From an uncultured Pelagibacteraceae bacterium (GTDB lineage Bacteria; Pseudomonadota; Alphaproteobacteria; Pelagibacterales; Pelagibacteraceae): 64,000 nt of DNA. Under the pieces are notes generated by a model. The model searched no databases and was not told the origin of the DNA. It was given only the letters and a program-made list of their open reading frames with translations. Shown piece after piece: positions 18,041-26,464 of this stretch. Each line of letters starts with the position of its first letter. The stretch's first letter is position 1. The translations under genes and the position numbers were made by a program. The DNA is taken from contig CACNIK010000005.1 of NCBI GenBank assembly GCA_902620525.1, positions 31,415-95,414 of the forward strand, in the 5' to 3' direction.

Positions 18041-18468
18041 TTTCGTCTAGACAAGTATAATTTCTTAAAATCTACTTCTTGGTCAATTTTTATTTCCCTG
18101 AATCCTGAATTTTCAAATATGAAAATAAAAACTTTTCTTAATTCAGGGTATATTTTGTTTGGTATCTCAATTAATATAATTTCTTCTAACTTTTTTTTAT
18201 CGGTAAGACTTTTGTCTAATTCAACCATAGTAGAATAAGTAGCAAGTGCATCTATTCTATCCAAATTTTTATCTTTTGGTTCTAACATTAGTGTAGTTTG
18301 TACTTCTATGATATTGTCTTTAAAACTATTACTTTTAATGTCTATTTTGAATTTATAATTTGAGATATCTCTAGTAAGTGAAAAAAATTTATCTGGTTTG
18401 GAAATGTCAAAGTTAAGTTTTTTTACATATTTAGCGATTATTTTATAATTCATCTTTTTTCTCTTCAA
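18037..18468 (-). CDS. secB: protein-export chaperone SecB
   Basis: Holds secretory precursors unfolded for SecA. The 143-residue product has the SecB pattern: an early YVKKLNFDISKP, a central alternating-hydrophobic VQTTLMLEPKDKN, and LATYSTMVELDKS. It is basic and divergent. Two starts are possible: the ATG at 18468, overlapping fxsA by 26 bases, or MNYKIIAK at 18453, which overlaps by 11. The later one matches the family N-terminus a little better. It sits opposite dnaQ, as is usual in alphaproteobacteria, which supports the assignment. Confidence 0.88.
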   Translation of the reverse strand: MKRKKMNYKIIAKYVKKLNFDISKPDKFFSLTRDISNYKFKIDIKSNSFKDNIIEVQTTLMLEPKDKNLDRIDALATYSTMVELDKSLTDKKKLEEIILIEIPNKIYPELRKVFIFIFENSGFREIKIDQEVDFKKLYLSRRN

Positions 18469-18856
18469 TTATTTCAGCCTCAATCGTTCTATCCTCTTTA
18501 GTTTGTTTTTTATTTTTGTTTATAATTGGATAAAGCAAAAGTCTTCTGGTTATCGGAATTAACAGTAAAAAACCCACTGTATCAGTAAAAAATCCTGGAA
18601 TAATTAGTAATAAAGCAGCTATTGCGATAGACGCCCCTGACAGTATTTCGTAAATAGGTAATTTGTTTTGATAAATGTTTAAAAACCCAGACTTAATCGT
18701 TTTTATGCCTTGAATTCTGGCAAAATAAATACCGACTATAGCTGTAAAAATTATTAATAAAATAGTATTTATTGCTCCAATATTCTCCCCAATTTTAATA
18801 AATAGCAATATTTCTATTACTGGTATGGCTATAATTGATATTAGTATTGTGTTCAT
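18443..18856 (-). CDS. fxsA: FxsA family membrane protein
   Basis: Inner-membrane protein of 137 residues with hydrophobic helices near 1-20, 28-45 and 68-97 and a charged cytoplasmic tail. Family features are IPVIEILLFIKIGENIGAINTILLII, ARIQGIKTI, and LLLIIPGFFTDTVGFLLLIPITR. FxsA was named for suppressing F-plasmid exclusion of phage T7 in E. coli; its physiological role is not settled. It is transcribed leftward with secB and is divergent from the Tim44-like gene. Confidence 0.9.
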   Translation of the reverse strand: MNTILISIIAIPVIEILLFIKIGENIGAINTILLIIFTAIVGIYFARIQGIKTIKSGFLNIYQNKLPIYEILSGASIAIAALLLIIPGFFTDTVGFLLLIPITRRLLLYPIINKNKKQTKEDRTIEAEIIEEKKDEL

Positions 18857-18900
18857 TTGTCTGATACAAAAATATATTAATAATGTATATTTAGCAAACT

Positions 18901-19509
18901 ATGAGTAGTAATTTTGGGTATATAGATATTATCTTACTGGCTATGATAGCTGGTTTTATCATACTAAGACTGAGAAGTATCTTAGGTAGAAAAACTGGCC
19001 ATGAGGATAAAATTTATCCAAGATTTTCTGAAAAAAAATTTGAAGAATTTCAAAATAAGCAAGAAGTAAAGTTTAAAAAGAAAAACTCAAATGAATTAGA
19101 AGGTGAGGAAAAAGAAAAATTCATTAAAGGTGCCGAAATAGCTTATGAGACTATTATTACAGCCTTTGCAAAAGGGGATAAAAAAAGTTTAAAAGGTCTC
19201 TTAACTCCGAGAATGGCCACAAATTTTAATCAAGCTATTTCCGACAGAGAAGACAAAGGCATCAAGTCAGAATTAACATTTATAGGCATGAAAGAATCTA
19301 ACCTTGAAAAGTTTGAAAAGGTTCAAGACAATATTTTTGCAACAGTAAAATTTGTATCTGATATAATTTCAGTCAAAAAAGATAAAAGTAATAATGTTTT
19401 AGAAGGAAATCCTGATCGAATAAAAACCGTAACTGATCATTGGAAATTTTCTAAAAAAGAGACAAGTAATAGTCCTAATTGGTACTTAGCTGAAATTTTG
19501 CCTAAGTGA
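18901..19509 (+). CDS. Tim44/TimA-like domain protein
   Basis: A 202-residue protein with one N-terminal membrane helix (about 8-24, DIILLAMIAGFIILRLRSILG) and a soluble Tim44-like domain from about residue 70 (KFIKGAEIAYETIITAFAKGDKKSLKGLLTPRMATNF through the C-terminal WYLAEIL). In alphaproteobacteria this gene lies near secB and smr, as here, and is regarded as the bacterial relative of the mitochondrial import component Tim44. A link to protein insertion is inferred from this relation. The Smr gene starts in the overlapping GTGA at its stop. Confidence 0.9.
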   Translation: MSSNFGYIDIILLAMIAGFIILRLRSILGRKTGHEDKIYPRFSEKKFEEFQNKQEVKFKKKNSNELEGEEKEKFIKGAEIAYETIITAFAKGDKKSLKGLLTPRMATNFNQAISDREDKGIKSELTFIGMKESNLEKFEKVQDNIFATVKFVSDIISVKKDKSNNVLEGNPDRIKTVTDHWKFSKKETSNSPNWYLAEILPK

Positions 19510-19919
19510 AAAAAAAAGACCCACTAACACAAAAAGATAAAGAAGATTGGAAAAAGTTTTTAGAGGACCCATCGCGTGTTCCTGATAAAGATCAAAATAA
19601 TAGAACCGATAGTGTAATTAATAAATATAGATTTGATTTACACGGCTTGACTTTAGATGAAGCCAATAAAAGGGTTAAAGAAATAATTAAATCTTGTAGC
19701 GAAAAAAATTATAGAGAAATACTTTTAATTACCGGCAAAGGCCTGCATTCAAATCAGGAGGACGTTTATAAATCATCAGATTTTAGTAAGCTTAGATTTT
19801 CAGTTCCTGAATTTATTAATTCAGATCCAGAAATTTCCAAATTAATTTTATCAATAGCTAAACCTTCAAAAAAAGAGGGCGGCGAAGGCGCATTACTCGT
19901 TAAGTTGAAAAAATTATAA
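19506..19919 (+). CDS. Smr-domain protein
   Basis: Stand-alone Smr (small MutS-related) domain of 137 residues. The [20 protein letters not shown] motif (DLHG) and [11 protein letters not shown] are the family's catalytic or nucleic-acid-binding elements, and [14 protein letters not shown] is the usual end. These proteins are putative nicking endonucleases or RNA-acting nucleases. GTG start at 19506 overlaps the TGA of the Tim44-like gene (GTGA), so translation is likely coupled. The end overlaps the convergent hslU by six bases. Confidence 0.92.
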   Translation: MKKKDPLTQKDKEDWKKFLEDPSRVPDKDQNNRTDSVINKYRFDLHGLTLDEANKRVKEIIKSCSEKNYREILLITGKGLHSNQEDVYKSSDFSKLRFSVPEFINSDPEISKLILSIAKPSKKEGGEGALLVKLKKL

Positions 19920-21293
19920 AATAAATTTTGAAAGATCTGTATCTTTTACGAGGTTTCCTAAATTTTTCTGAACGAAATCTTTATCAACGACTATTTTTTC
20001 CCCAGCTTTATCAGTTGCGTTAAAACTAATATCATCTAAAACTTTTTCAATAATTGTATGTAATCTTCTAGCTCCAATGTTCTCTATTGATGAATTTACC
20101 TCAGTAGAAATTTTAGCAAGCATTTCAATACCATCATCTTTGAATTCTAGATCTACATTCTCTGTTTTTAAAAGAGCTTTATATTGTTTAATTAAGCTGT
20201 TATCCGGTTCTTTTAAAATTCTTATAAAGTCTTTTTCATTTAAAGCACTCAGTTCAACTCTTATTGGAAGTCTTCCTTGCAATTCAGGAAGTAAATCTGA
20301 AGGTTTTGCAAGTTGAAAGGCACCAGAAGCAATAAATAGTATGTGATCGGTTTTTATTGGACCATGTTTTGTGTTTACAGTTGTTCCTTCTATTAACGGA
20401 AGAAGATCTCTTTGTACTCCCTCTCTTGAAACATCTCCACCAACTCTATCACCTCTAGCAGAAACTTTATCAATCTCATCCAAAAATACTATACCATTAT
20501 CTTCTGTTGATTTTTTTGCTTCCTGTACAATTTTGTCTTCCTCAATCATTTTGTCCGATTCTTGAGCAACTAAAATTTCATGAGATTCTTTCACAGTCAT
20601 CTTCTTTTTTTTACCTTTTTTGTTGCCCATGGATTTACCCAATATATCCCCAATATTTACCATTCCAACATTTGCTCCTGGCATTCCCGGAATTTCAAAA
20701 CTAGGCATAGATGAAGATGTATCCATGACCTCGATTTCAATTTGGTTATTATCTAAATCACCGTTTCTTAATCTTTTTCTAAAACTTTCTCTTGTTGCAA
20801 CGGAAGCTTTGTTACCTACCAAAGCATCAAGTACTTTATCCTCTGCTAACAACTGTGCTTTAGCGTTCACTTCTTTTCTTTTTTTTTCTCTTTCCATCGC
20901 TATAGCGATTTCAACAAGATCTCTGATAATCTGTTCAACATCTCTTCCAACGTAACCTACTTCTGTAAATCGAGTAGCTTCTACTTTAATAAAAGGTGCT
21001 TCTGCTAGTTTTGATAATCTTCTTGATATTTCAGTTTTACCGACCCCAGTTGGTCCGATCATTAAAATATTTTTTGGTAAAACCTCATCTTTCATTTCAT
21101 CTGACAACGCTTGTCTTCTCCATCTATTTCGAAGAGCAACTGCGACAGCTTTTTTTGCCTCTTTTTGGCCAATGACATATCTATCTAATTCAGAAACTAT
21201 TTCCCTAGGAGATAGGGCGCTTACTTTACTTTGCTCATTCTGCCCTTTATCTTTTACTAGATTTAAATTTGTAACTTTTTTTGTTCCAGACAT
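19914..21293 (-). CDS. hslU: HslU, ATPase of the HslVU protease
   Basis: AAA+ unfoldase that feeds substrates to HslV. Conserved parts are [35 protein letters not shown] (split by a few residues in places), Walker [15 protein letters not shown], Walker [12 protein letters not shown] and the sensor-2 region [18 protein letters not shown] longer frame opens at 21335, but that would overlap hslV by 41 bases; the ATG at 21293 (MSGTKK) lies 1 bp after hslV and is preferred, giving 459 residues. An I-domain is present (about residues 110-240). Confidence 0.96.
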   Translation of the reverse strand: MSGTKKVTNLNLVKDKGQNEQSKVSALSPREIVSELDRYVIGQKEAKKAVAVALRNRWRRQALSDEMKDEVLPKNILMIGPTGVGKTEISRRLSKLAEAPFIKVEATRFTEVGYVGRDVEQIIRDLVEIAIAMEREKKRKEVNAKAQLLAEDKVLDALVGNKASVATRESFRKRLRNGDLDNNQIEIEVMDTSSSMPSFEIPGMPGANVGMVNIGDILGKSMGNKKGKKKKMTVKESHEILVAQESDKMIEEDKIVQEAKKSTEDNGIVFLDEIDKVSARGDRVGGDVSREGVQRDLLPLIEGTTVNTKHGPIKTDHILFIASGAFQLAKPSDLLPELQGRLPIRVELSALNEKDFIRILKEPDNSLIKQYKALLKTENVDLEFKDDGIEMLAKISTEVNSSIENIGARRLHTIIEKVLDDISFNATDKAGEKIVVDKDFVQKNLGNLVKDTDLSKFIL

Positions 21294-21294
21294 T

Positions 21295-21834
21295 TTATAA
21301 TTTTTCCATTGTGATGTTGTTATTTGTAAAAACACAAATTTCCGAAGCTACTTTAATAGCTTTTTTTGCGATATCTTCAGCTTTCATATCAGTTTCCATC
21401 AATACTTTTGCTGCAGCTAGTGCATAATTACCACCTGATCCTATTCCAATTATTCCATCCTCAGGCTCTAAAACATCGCCTGTGCCTGATATAATAAAAC
21501 TTTTATCTTTATCAGCTACAGCCATTAAAGCTTCCAGTCGTCTTAAATATTTATCGCTTCTCCAATCTTTGGCCAATTCAACAGCAGCCCTTGAAAGATT
21601 TCCTGCATGTTTCTCAAGTTTGGCCTCTAATCTTTCAAATAATGTAAGTGCATCAGCAGTGGATCCAGCAAAACCTGCAATAACATTTCTTTTCTCTATT
21701 TTTCTGACTTTCTTAGCTTTGCTTTTAAGCACTGTATTACCAAGGCTAACTTGACCATCTCCGACTACTATGGTTTCGTTATTCTTCCTTAAAAGAACAA
21801 TTGTAGTTCCGTGCCATTTTTCAGCTGTATTCAT
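21295..21834 (-). CDS. hslV: HslV, peptidase of the HslVU protease
   Basis: Proteasome-like threonine peptidase of 179 residues. [11 protein letters not shown] near the start places the catalytic Thr1 after a nine-residue propeptide; GDGQVSLG and [19 protein letters not shown]-like sequence (here [18 protein letters not shown]) are typical, as is [12 protein letters not shown]. It is first in the leftward hslV-hslU pair and divergent from hisB across about 100 bp. In alphaproteobacteria hslVU next to the his cluster is a conserved arrangement. Confidence 0.97.
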   Translation of the reverse strand: MNTAEKWHGTTIVLLRKNNETIVVGDGQVSLGNTVLKSKAKKVRKIEKRNVIAGFAGSTADALTLFERLEAKLEKHAGNLSRAAVELAKDWRSDKYLRRLEALMAVADKDKSFIISGTGDVLEPEDGIIGIGSGGNYALAAAKVLMETDMKAEDIAKKAIKVASEICVFTNNNITMEKL

Positions 21835-21938
21835 GATATTCTATGTGGAGATTAATTTTATTTCTTCAATAGACATTTTGTGTTTATTGATAAAAAGTCC
21901 AATTATATATATATCATAAGGTTAATTGGTGATTTTTT

Positions 21939-22529
21939 ATGAAACGAAAAGCTAAAATATTAAGAAAAACAAAAGAAACCAGCATTTCTGTAGCAGTCAA
22001 TTTAGACGGCAAAGGGAAATATAAGATCAAAACTGGAATAGGTTTTTTGGATCATATGTTAGAGCAACTATCAAAACATTCTCTGATAGATCTAGAGGTT
22101 AATGCTAAGGGCGACACTCATATTGACTTGCATCACACCACAGAAGACACGGGTATAGCCATTGGAGAAGCTATAAAAAAAGCTGCCGGCAATCGAAAAG
22201 GAATTACAAGATACGCTTCAACAATGATACCAATGGATGAAACACTAAGCCGCGTATCCATTGACGTATCAAACAGACCTTATTTAATTTGGAAAGTAGA
22301 TTTAGCAGTTGAAAAATTGGGTGAAATGGATACTGAACTTTTTAAAGAGTGGTTCCAAGCATTTTCTCAGTCAGCAGGAATTACTTTACATATAGAGAAC
22401 ATTTACGGTGATAATAGTCACCACAAAGTTGAGTCTTGTTATAAGGGATTAGCTAGGTCACTTAAGGATGCCTTAGCAATAGATAAAAGAATTAAAAATT
22501 CAATACCTTCAACAAAAGGCTCTATTTAA
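21939..22529 (+). CDS. hisB: imidazoleglycerol-phosphate dehydratase
   Basis: Sixth step of histidine synthesis. The monofunctional 196-residue enzyme shows [18 protein letters not shown], the metal-binding [15 protein letters not shown] and the second metal site [18 protein letters not shown]. It has no phosphatase domain, so histidinol-phosphate phosphatase must be elsewhere. It heads the cluster hisB-hisH-hisA-hisF-hisE; hisG, hisD, hisC and hisI are not in the window. Confidence 0.97.
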   Translation: MKRKAKILRKTKETSISVAVNLDGKGKYKIKTGIGFLDHMLEQLSKHSLIDLEVNAKGDTHIDLHHTTEDTGIAIGEAIKKAAGNRKGITRYASTMIPMDETLSRVSIDVSNRPYLIWKVDLAVEKLGEMDTELFKEWFQAFSQSAGITLHIENIYGDNSHHKVESCYKGLARSLKDALAIDKRIKNSIPSTKGSI

Positions 22530-22534
22530 ATTTG

Positions 22535-23161
22535 ATGAACGTCACAATTGTTGACTACCAATCGGGCAATATAAGCTCAGTCATTAACTCTTTTACAGAG
22601 GTCGCTAAAGGCAAAGTTAATCTTAAGGTAACTTCGGACATAAAGAAAATTAAATCTAGCGACAAAATTGTTTTGCCTGGTCAAGGGTCATTCAAAAGCT
22701 GCGTGGACTCTCTAAACAGTATTAATGGACTAGTTGACTCACTTAAAGAAACTGCAATGAATAGCAAGAAACCTTTGCTAGGAATTTGCGTTGGTTTACA
22801 AATGTTTGCTGATATCGGATATGAAGAAGCAGAAACAAAAGGACTTGGATGGATACCTGGAAAAGTTTCTAAAATTAATAATCAAAAAGGAAAATTTAAA
22901 CTCCCACACATAGGCTGGAATGAAATTGAATTACAAAAGGAAAGCAAAATATTTAAGGATATAAAAAATAAATCTCACATGTATTTTGTCCATAGCTATG
23001 AATTTATTCCTGAAGATAAATCTATTATCTCAGCATTGACAGATTATTCATCAAAAATTGTTTGTGCAATTGAAAAAGATAACTTATTTGGCACACAATT
23101 TCACCCTGAGAAGAGTGATAAAAACGGCTTAAAAATAATTGATAACTTTTTAAAATTATAA
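22535..23161 (+). CDS. hisH: imidazole glycerol phosphate synthase, glutamine amidotransferase subunit
   Basis: Makes ammonia from glutamine and passes it to HisF. The catalytic triad is visible: Cys in GICVGLQMFAD, and His and Glu in GTQFHPEKSDKNGLKI. A TTG at 22532 directly precedes the ATG at 22535; I take the ATG, giving 208 residues. It follows hisB after 5 bp and overlaps the hisA start by one base (TAATG). The oxyanion PGQGSFKSC segment is also in place. Confidence 0.96.
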   Translation: MNVTIVDYQSGNISSVINSFTEVAKGKVNLKVTSDIKKIKSSDKIVLPGQGSFKSCVDSLNSINGLVDSLKETAMNSKKPLLGICVGLQMFADIGYEEAETKGLGWIPGKVSKINNQKGKFKLPHIGWNEIELQKESKIFKDIKNKSHMYFVHSYEFIPEDKSIISALTDYSSKIVCAIEKDNLFGTQFHPEKSDKNGLKIIDNFLKL

Positions 23162-23883
23162 TGAAAGTATTTCCCGCTATAGATATTAAAGATAAAAAAT
23201 GTGTGAGACTTATTAAGGGAGATTTTGAAAATAAAACTGAGTACAAAACCTCACCTGTTGATCAAGCAGCGAAATATAAAGACCATGGTTTTAAAAATCT
23301 ACACATTGTAGATTTAGACGGCGCTTTAACTGGTAAAACAATTAATTTAGATATTATATGTGAAATAGTAAATAAATACGATTTTAAAATTGAAATAGGC
23401 GGTGGCATAAGAAACTTAGAAAGTATTAAAAAATATATTGATGCAGGTGTTGAGAAAGTAATCTTAGGAAGTGGCGCAATTAAAGATAAAGAATTTTTAA
23501 GAATAGCTTGCGATAAATTTAAGAACCAAATTGCTTTGGGTTTAGACGCAAAAGATGGAAACCTTTCTGTTTCTGGTTGGAAAGAAAATCTTAATATTAA
23601 AACTATAGATTTCTTAAAAGAAGTTAATGACTTTGGGGTGAGCAGAATCATTTTTACAGACATTAATAGAGATGGAATGAAAACCAATCCTAATTTCGAT
23701 GAGACAGTTAACATAGCTAATATTTCAAATTGTCCCGTTGTTATTTCAGGTGGAGTTTCTTCGATAAATGATATTAAGAAGGCAAAAGATTTAAATAATA
23801 AAAAAGTTGAGGGTATAATAGTTGGAAAAGCAATTTACGACGGTGATATTAAGCTAGAAGATTTGGCAAAAGAGATAAATTAA
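23161..23883 (+). CDS. hisA: ProFAR isomerase
   Basis: Isomerises ProFAR to PRFAR in histidine synthesis. The 240-residue TIM barrel carries the catalytic Asp in FPAIDIKDKKCVRL, the phosphate-binding IEIGGGIRNLESI and the second catalytic Asp in FTDINRDGMKTNPN, plus VVISGGVSSINDI. It is normally followed directly by hisF; here a 125-bp stretch with a small basic ORF intervenes. A 150-residue antisense frame lies over it and is not considered a gene. Confidence 0.96.
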   Translation: MKVFPAIDIKDKKCVRLIKGDFENKTEYKTSPVDQAAKYKDHGFKNLHIVDLDGALTGKTINLDIICEIVNKYDFKIEIGGGIRNLESIKKYIDAGVEKVILGSGAIKDKEFLRIACDKFKNQIALGLDAKDGNLSVSGWKENLNIKTIDFLKEVNDFGVSRIIFTDINRDGMKTNPNFDETVNIANISNCPVVISGGVSSINDIKKAKDLNNKKVEGIIVGKAIYDGDIKLEDLAKEIN

Positions 23884-23884
23884 A

Positions 23885-24022
23885 ATGGTTGCAAAATTAT
23901 CTACGATTAGACGTAAAATTAGGAATAGAGAAAAACTTGGGTTTTCAGAGAGAGCTAGAGCAGTAAATAAAGGATTGTTACCAAGTAAAGTAAAAAAAAA
24001 GAGAAAAAATGTTAAAAAATAG
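23885..24022 (+). CDS. putative small basic protein, 45 aa, between hisA and hisF
   Basis: ATG at 23885, one base after the hisA stop, opens a 45-codon frame that ends in TAG at 24020-24022, 14 bases inside hisF. The product is strongly basic (about 19 Lys/Arg of 45): it starts [17 protein letters not shown], continues [18 protein letters not shown] and ends in a Lys/Arg-rich tail. It looks like a nucleic-acid or ribosome-associated peptide, but I recognise no family. Support: it fills an otherwise unexplained gap in a tightly packed operon, and its codon use is normal. Against: short length and no ribosome binding site. Confidence 0.5.
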   Translation: MVAKLSTIRRKIRNREKLGFSERARAVNKGLLPSKVKKKRKNVKK

Positions 24023-24767
24023 AATTATACCATGTCTTGATGTTAAAAACGGAAGAGTCGTAAAAGGAATTAACTTCGTTGAGCTCAAAGATGCTGGAGA
24101 TCCAGTCGAACAAGCTAAAATCTATAGTGATGGTGGAGCTGATGAAATTTGTTTCTTAGATATCACCGCATCTAATGAAAATAGAGATACGATCATAGAT
24201 ATTGTTAGAAAAACTGCAAAAGAATGTTTCGTCCCTTTAACTGTTGGAGGTGGTGTGAGAACTATTCGAAATATTACTGATTTGTTGTTAGCGGGAGCAG
24301 ATAAAGTTTCCATAAATACTGCAGCAGTTAAAAATATTGATTTTGTTAAAGAAGCCTCTAAAAAATTTGGATCTCAATGCATCGTTGTAGCTATAGATGC
24401 TAAAAAAGTTTCAGAGAGCAAATGGGAGGTGTTTACTCACGGAGGAAGAAATAAAACAGGTATCGATGCTGTAGAATTTGCCAAAAAAGTAGAAACTAAT
24501 GGAGCTGGAGAAATTCTCCTAACTTCAATGGATAAAGACGGGACTAAATCTGGTTATGATGTAGATTTACTAAAAGCTATTTCTAAAAGCACCAATATTC
24601 CTGTTATAGCATCTGGTGGAGTTGGAACATTAGATCATTTATACGATGGCATAGTTGAAGGCGGAGCAAGTGCTGTACTTGCGGCGTCTATTTTCCACTA
24701 TGGAGAATTTACTATTAAAGATACAAAAGAATATTTAAAGTTAAAGAATATTCCAGTAAGGTTGTAA
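24009..24767 (+). CDS. hisF: imidazole glycerol phosphate synthase, cyclase subunit
   Basis: Joins ammonia from HisH with PRFAR to give IGP and AICAR. The 252-residue TIM barrel has [17 protein letters not shown] with catalytic Asp, [23 protein letters not shown], the second catalytic Asp in [15 protein letters not shown] and [14 protein letters not shown] feeds the purine pathway, where PurH (also in this window) consumes it. It is followed by hisE after 1 bp. Confidence 0.97.
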   Translation: MLKNRIIPCLDVKNGRVVKGINFVELKDAGDPVEQAKIYSDGGADEICFLDITASNENRDTIIDIVRKTAKECFVPLTVGGGVRTIRNITDLLLAGADKVSINTAAVKNIDFVKEASKKFGSQCIVVAIDAKKVSESKWEVFTHGGRNKTGIDAVEFAKKVETNGAGEILLTSMDKDGTKSGYDVDLLKAISKSTNIPVIASGGVGTLDHLYDGIVEGGASAVLAASIFHYGEFTIKDTKEYLKLKNIPVRL

Positions 24768-24768
24768 A

Positions 24769-25041
24769 ATGCTTAAAAATTTGGAAGATTTAATAAAAAC
24801 AATCAGAGATCGAAAAAACTCATCTCCTGACAAATCCTATACAAACAAACTATTAAAAGACAAAAATTTATCTGTTTCTAAAGTGAAGGAAGAAGTTGCT
24901 GAGTTGATTGAGGCTGTGGAAAAAAATACAAATAAAATTCACGAAAGTGCTGATGTGATATATCATCTATTGGTATATTTAGAAGCTAATAACATAAAAA
25001 TTGAAGATGTTATGAAAGAGTTAGAAAAGAGGAAAAAATAA
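24769..25041 (+). CDS. hisE: phosphoribosyl-ATP pyrophosphatase
   Basis: Second step of histidine synthesis. Small all-helical MazG-like enzyme of 90 residues; SYTNKLL, KVKEEVAELIEAVE and ESADVIYHLLVYLEANNI supply the acidic metal-binding positions. It is separate from HisI, as usual in alphaproteobacteria. The stop overlaps the next ATG by one base (TAATG). Confidence 0.95.
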   Translation: MLKNLEDLIKTIRDRKNSSPDKSYTNKLLKDKNLSVSKVKEEVAELIEAVEKNTNKIHESADVIYHLLVYLEANNIKIEDVMKELEKRKK

Positions 25042-25397
25042 TGTCTTATAATAAAGATAATATTTTTGCTAAAATTCTCAGAGGTGAAATACCTTGTAAA
25101 AAAATCTTTGAAAATGATTATGTCTTATCTTTTCACGATATAAATCCCCAAAAAAAAATTCATGCACTTGTTATTCCTAAAGGTGAATATATTGATTTAG
25201 ATGATTTCAATAAGAAAGCTAGTGACAAGGAAATTACTGAATTTCATAAAGCCATAAGTCATGTTTCAAGTTTATTAGGTGCTTCAAACAAAGGTTATAG
25301 AGTACTTTCAAATATTGGTTCTGACGGAGGTCAAGAAGTTCCACACTTGCACTTTCATATATTTGCAGGAGAAAAAATTGGAAAGATGGTTGCATAA
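25041..25397 (+). CDS. hinT: HIT-family purine nucleoside phosphoramidase
   Basis: Small 118-residue histidine-triad protein. NIFAKILRGEIPCKKIFEND is the classical N-terminus, and the triad reads HLHFHIFAGE. Such enzymes hydrolyse adenosine phosphoramidates; their physiological target is uncertain. It follows hisE with a one-base overlap, an order also common in other alphaproteobacteria. The next gene starts 1 bp after its stop. Confidence 0.95.
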   Translation: MSYNKDNIFAKILRGEIPCKKIFENDYVLSFHDINPQKKIHALVIPKGEYIDLDDFNKKASDKEITEFHKAISHVSSLLGASNKGYRVLSNIGSDGGQEVPHLHFHIFAGEKIGKMVA

Positions 25398-25398
25398 G

Positions 25399-25908
25399 AT
25401 GAAAAAAGTTCAAAGATATTTTTTGGATTATGAATTTTCAAAAAATCATAAGGCTCAAAGTATCCAAATTAAAAACTTATTAAAAATTTTCCTTAATGAT
25501 AAAAAAAATTATGAAATAAATAAATTTTTTTACAAACAAATAGGAAAAGACCACTTTTGGAGAGACAGACTTGTATGGACAGACAAACAATGGCTTAAAT
25601 ATTCATCTAGTCCACTCCTAGAAACTTGGATTCTTAAAGACGAAAAAAACGAATTAATCGGATATTATGAAATCGAAAAACATGACAATAAAGAATTTGA
25701 GCTAATAAACATGGGTATATTAAGTGAACACAGATCAAAAGGCTATGGATCTCTTCTGTTAAATCATGTTCTTAAAAAATCTTTTGACAATAAAGCTAAT
25801 AAAGTGTGGGTTCATACTTGTTCATTAGATCACAAATTTGCCCTAGCTAATTACTTATCTCGAGGATTTAAAATATTCAAAAAAGAACAGATTGATTTTG
25901 TAGCTTAA
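25399..25908 (+). CDS. GNAT family N-acetyltransferase
   Basis: Acetyl-CoA-dependent acetyltransferase of 169 residues. The cofactor-binding motif is NMGILSEHRSKGYGSLLLNHVL (R-x-x-G-x-G), followed by VWVHTCSLDHKFALANYLSRGFKIF, typical of the GNAT C-terminal fold. A longer open frame begins at 25279 inside hinT, but its extra 40 residues are hinT out of frame; the ATG at 25399 follows the hinT stop. The substrate is unknown. It ends in a TTAA shared with the convergent lolA-like gene. Confidence 0.87.
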   Translation: MKKVQRYFLDYEFSKNHKAQSIQIKNLLKIFLNDKKNYEINKFFYKQIGKDHFWRDRLVWTDKQWLKYSSSPLLETWILKDEKNELIGYYEIEKHDNKEFELINMGILSEHRSKGYGSLLLNHVLKKSFDNKANKVWVHTCSLDHKFALANYLSRGFKIFKKEQIDFVA

Positions 25909-26462
25909 CCTTTGCTTGGTAAAGTAAAAACATTACTATTAATCTTTTGATTTAATGAGGTAATCTCAATTTCAAATGCTATTTGATTATTATACTGATC
26001 AAACGAAGTCCATCCAGCTAGTAAAAATTTTTTTTTATCAAATTTAATAAACGTTTTGATATTATTTTTATCGATAAAAACAATATTTATATAATCATCT
26101 ATAATTGTGCTACTTTCATTTATAACTTTAATTAATTTGTTTTTGTTAAGAATATTTATAAAAGTGGATTTAGATAACGGATAAAAAAGTGTTTTTCCGT
26201 ACCTTTTTTGTGTAATTGCCATCATCTTTTTATTTACAATAAGCTCCTTTTCATTTTTGTTTATGTAATCACATTTTAACTTGCCAGGAAAAGCAAGAAT
26301 ACATTTGCCTTTTTCTATATTTTCATTTGTTTTCTGAGTAAATTTAAATTGAATATTATCTATATTTTTCAAATTATTTATGATTTTAGATTTCTCGTTT
26401 ACACTAGAGTGTGTAAAAATTAAAAATAAACAAAAAAAAATAACAACTCTTATTGCTCTCAA
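25905..26462 (-). CDS. lolA: LolA-like periplasmic lipoprotein carrier
   Basis: Carries lipoproteins from LolCDE towards the outer membrane. The 185-residue protein starts with a hydrophobic signal-like segment (RVVIFFCLFLIFTHSS). NIDNIQFKFTQKTNENIEKGKCILAFPGKLKCDY matches the LolA pattern of an F-T/S-Q strand followed by the G-x-L-x-F-PG-K strand. The cysteine-containing lipobox is absent, as expected for a soluble carrier. It lies 2 bp downstream of ftsK, the usual alphaproteobacterial neighbour. Confidence 0.87.
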   Translation of the reverse strand: MRAIRVVIFFCLFLIFTHSSVNEKSKIINNLKNIDNIQFKFTQKTNENIEKGKCILAFPGKLKCDYINKNEKELIVNKKMMAITQKRYGKTLFYPLSKSTFINILNKNKLIKVINESSTIIDDYINIVFIDKNNIKTFIKFDKKKFLLAGWTSFDQYNNQIAFEIEITSLNQKINSNVFTLPSKG

Positions 26463-26464
26463 CC

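Noticed and set aside
21294-21335. 14-codon N-terminal extension of hslU
   Set aside because: It would overlap hslV by 41 bases; the ATG at 21293 gives normal spacing and the family N-terminus.
23262-23714. 150-residue antisense open frame over hisA
   Set aside because: It lies wholly inside a well-supported enzyme gene on the other strand and has no recognisable domain; such shadows are expected in AT-rich coding DNA.
25279-25398. 40-codon N-terminal extension of the GNAT gene
   Set aside because: It is hinT read out of frame; the GNAT fold starts after the ATG at 25399.
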